A stretch of 12,500 nucleotides of DNA from Botryococcus braunii. Taxonomy: Eukaryota > Chlorophyta > Trebouxiophyceae. Where the stretch lies: NCBI GenBank assembly GCA_002005505.1, contig KV908425.1, positions 272,814 to 285,313 on the forward strand. The letters run 5' to 3'. The position numbers and the translations under genes were made by a program. The notes under the pieces were generated by a model. It was given only the letters and a program-made list of their open reading frames with translations, searched no databases and was not told where the DNA came from. How positions within the stretch are numbered: the first letter of the stretch is position 1; the number at the start of each line of letters is the position of its first letter. Positions 8,323 to 12,500 of this stretch are shown piece by piece.

Positions 8323-8402
8323 AGGATATGACATCCTAGATAAGACCTAGGGTGGGGCCTCCTAGATAGATAGGACATTAAGGTCCTATCTAGGATAGGA
8401 CA
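8323..8402. repeat. Inverted GATAGGAC copies forming hairpins
   Basis: After the 18-bp array the same GATAGGAC word occurs in both orientations. GATAGGAC (8369-8376) pairs with GTCCTATC (8383-8390) around a 6-base loop, and TCCTATC then pairs with the following GATAGGA around TAG. The array thus ends in a small foldback. Confidence 0.75.
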
Positions 8403-9620
8403 TATTGTAGATATTTTCATACATCCCCATTGCTTGGCCCCAGGGCTCCAGAACTGCTGCGATCCCGGTCACCATTTGAACCAAGGACAACAGTTCTTGA
8501 CGACCCCAGGGTTTTCCAATACTGATAAATCAAGTTTGAGACCTAAATTGAGCTCGAGGGCTGATTCAGATCACTCTGCTCCATCTCTACAATGACCTCG
8601 CATTCCCCTCGGGTGCACACGACCAGCAACTTTGTCGCCTGTCACTGTTGTGCAATGCACATGACCAACTTCGTCCCCACCGCAGTGTACACATGTGCAT
8701 GGGCATCCCAAGCTAATGCATTGCGATTGGGGGCTTCGCATCCCAAGGAAGTGGGTTCAGATTGACTTGTAAACAACTTGGGATGTACATGACACGCGTG
8801 TACATCCGCAGCTGTATCGTGTACATCCTAAGTTGGGGGGTATCTGCAGGTAACCGCCCAAATACAGTTAGCCCGAGTCATGTGTGGTAGCCCACTCTCT
8901 CAGGCCATTTTGAACTGAACCCAACGCTCAAATTCCAATCCGACATGTGCAAGACTGATGGGCTTTGTAACCAAACGTACTTCTCTCTTTTCAGGTCTTG
9001 CAAAACTCCTGCTGTCTGAAAACAAATTAATGCCGCTGCAGTAGCAATACAGCTGTCTCTGGGGTTTTCAGTGTGGCTGCCATCATTGGGACCCCTTCCC
9101 TCAAATGCAGCTGAAGAACGAAAGCTAGCGCTCTCCTTGGCACCGAATCAAATCGTGCACAATCACGTAAAGAGCATCTGCGACATTTGGGTTTGCCACC
9201 GTCGAAACTCGGCGTTGGCCAACACAGACGTACACGCATTGCACAGGAAGTCCTGCTGAACATCGAATGGAATCTCTCTATCGGTACCGCATATTCATGC
9301 GCATATGAGTAGAAACACAAAATGGAGCCATTCTGGTCTTGTCGGACCAACATAGACACACACGCATGATGAATTTGCCAAACAACGTGTTGAGACAGGT
9401 CAAGAGGGGAACCCGAGTGCCCTTCCCGTCATGTACTTGCCCCGTACCCAATGTGCTAGAACCCCGTTACGCTTCCTCGGCCACAAAAATGGTGGCGCAC
9501 AAGTCAATCTGCGGGACTCGAACCGGTTGCAATGCAGAACAACATGTACAGCCCGCCAACCAATCCGGGACAGATTATGAACTGTCCCTCGCACCGCTAC
9601 TTAAGACGGGTAAGCTTCAG
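8403..9620. other. Stretch without a recognised gene
   Basis: Only short frames with no recognisable domain are present. It contains an inverted repeat at 8775-8834, a pair of related ~26-bp direct repeats (9215-9240 and 9342-9368), and a tRNA-like B-box on the - strand at 9514-9524. Confidence 0.5.
8775..8834. repeat. Inverted repeat, 15-bp arms
   Basis: AACTTGGGATGTACA (8775-8789) matches the reverse complement of TGTACATCCTAAGTT (8820-8834) at 14 of 15 positions, with a 30-base spacer that itself contains another GTGTACATCC copy. Confidence 0.7.
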
Positions 9621-9665
9621 TGGCAGTAATTGCAGGTACACGTGCCCTTTCTCGGTTTTCTATGA

Positions 9666-9996
9666 ATGAAGCGGCCACCAAAACAATCGCAGGAATGAGT
9701 GCCCATTTTCGTTTTCTGATGAAGTAAGCAGCCACCAAAACACTTGCAAGGCCTCGGAAAGGAGGGAAAAGGGGGGTGCCCACGCTGCAGCCCACCACCT
9801 CTAGCCAGCAATATCATGAAGCAGCCGCCAAAACCTCTGCAAACCTGCGGATGAGGGAAGAGAGGGTGCCCTTGCCGTGGCCCACCATCCTCAAGCCAGC
9901 AATTTCATGAAGCAGGCACCACGGCCCCTGCTATGCCTTGACAAAGAGGGGGAAAAGAGGGTGCCCTCGCTGTGGGCCTCCCACCGCCAGCCGACT
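9666..9996. repeat. Tandem repeats of about 53 and 91-97 bp with ATGAAGCAGCC start
   Basis: Units begin at 9666, 9719, 9816 and 9907 with ATGAAG and a GCAGCCRCCAAAAC-like block. Units two to four share AGGGTGCCC, a GTGGCCCACC-like block and AGCCAGCAATTTC. The first unit is short, and its partner sequence (CGTTTTCTG) recurs just upstream (CGGTTTTCTATGA, about 9653), so two repeat lengths are mixed. No gene is recognised in the array. Confidence 0.75.
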
Positions 9997-10032
9997 CTCC
10001 GACTAGAGGTCCCAAAATCAGCAACACGCCAT

Positions 10033-10064
10033 ATTGCGCGCAAGCACGCGCGCGCGCGTGTGCG

Positions 10065-10117
<53 letters not shown>

Positions 10118-10124
10118 GCGCGCG
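10033..10124. repeat. (CG)n-(CA)n microsatellite
   Basis: Alternating GCGC tracts pass into an uninterrupted CA run and back to ACGCGCGCG. It lies about 50-140 bases beyond the stop codon of the kinase gene, so it may be inside that gene's 3' untranslated region. Confidence 0.95.
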
Positions 10125-10150
10125 TGACATAGGAGGAAAAAAGAAAGCCG

Positions 10151-10171
10151 GACAGGGGATTGAACCCTGTC
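10151..10171 (-). repeat. tRNA T-arm-like hairpin directly after the kinase stop codon
   Basis: On the - strand a 7-bp perfect stem, GACAGGG / CCCTGTC, encloses the loop TTCAATC, which fits the TTCRANY pattern of tRNA T-loops. The other tRNA arms are not recognisable, so this is not a tRNA gene. It may be the promoter B-box of a decayed tRNA-derived SINE, or chance. Confidence 0.45.

Positions 10172-12500
<2,329 letters not shown>

Noticed and set aside
8128..8420. Frames with RIGPSP or LGEGPI repeats
   Set aside because: The 18-bp tandem repeat explains both strands' open frames.
9027..9359. Minus-strand frame of 110 codons as a hypothetical protein
   Set aside because: No recognisable domain or expression signal is seen, and the length is within what chance gives in GC-rich non-coding DNA.

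Overview
This window looks like nuclear DNA of a eukaryote, most likely a streptophyte (charophyte) green alga of the Klebsormidium type. That placement is inference. It rests on the style of the F-box/leucine-rich-repeat protein, a TKL-type protein kinase split by spliceosomal introns, low gene density, and long CA/TG and CT microsatellites. No bacterial operon, phage or CRISPR structure is present, and I could identify only two genes with conserved protein domains.

Left end (1-2400): an intron-free F-box/LRR gene lies on the + strand at 368-1954, with a TATA-like element and two short upstream ORFs just before it. Its last ~17 codons and the sequence after the stop form the first unit of a ~69-78 bp tandem array that runs to about 2350 and ends at a hairpin. 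The array therefore appears to have grown out of the 3' end of the gene.

Middle (2400-10030): no convincing gene. It holds a ~655 bp non-autonomous transposon-like element (2938-3592) with inverted ends and repeated TTGCCA/TGGCAA hairpins, and a 440 bp compound TG/CG microsatellite (5083-5524). It also holds a 64 bp perfect palindrome inside a 104 bp foldback (5771-5874), and several families of minisatellite (7197-7388, 7931-8141, 8233-8322, 9666-9996) and shorter inverted repeats.

Right end (10172-12500): the C-terminal part of a serine/threonine (TKL-like) protein kinase on the - strand, running off the right edge. Three exons join in phase 0 and reconstruct kinase subdomains IX to XI without a break. 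The two introns (about 1.05 and 0.98 kb) hold a pure (TG)56 tract, a (CT)46-(TG)n-(CA)n composite and 9 bp and 16 bp tandem repeats. In the pre-mRNA the two introns would carry long CA and UG tracts, complementary to each other, on either side of the middle 84-nt exon.

The two genes face each other, with ~8.2 kb of repeat-rich DNA between their 3' ends. Nothing suggests that they work together. I see no new enzyme or defence system. The notable points are structural: a gene-derived tandem array, a transposon-like foldback, a large palindrome, and an intron with signs of insertion.
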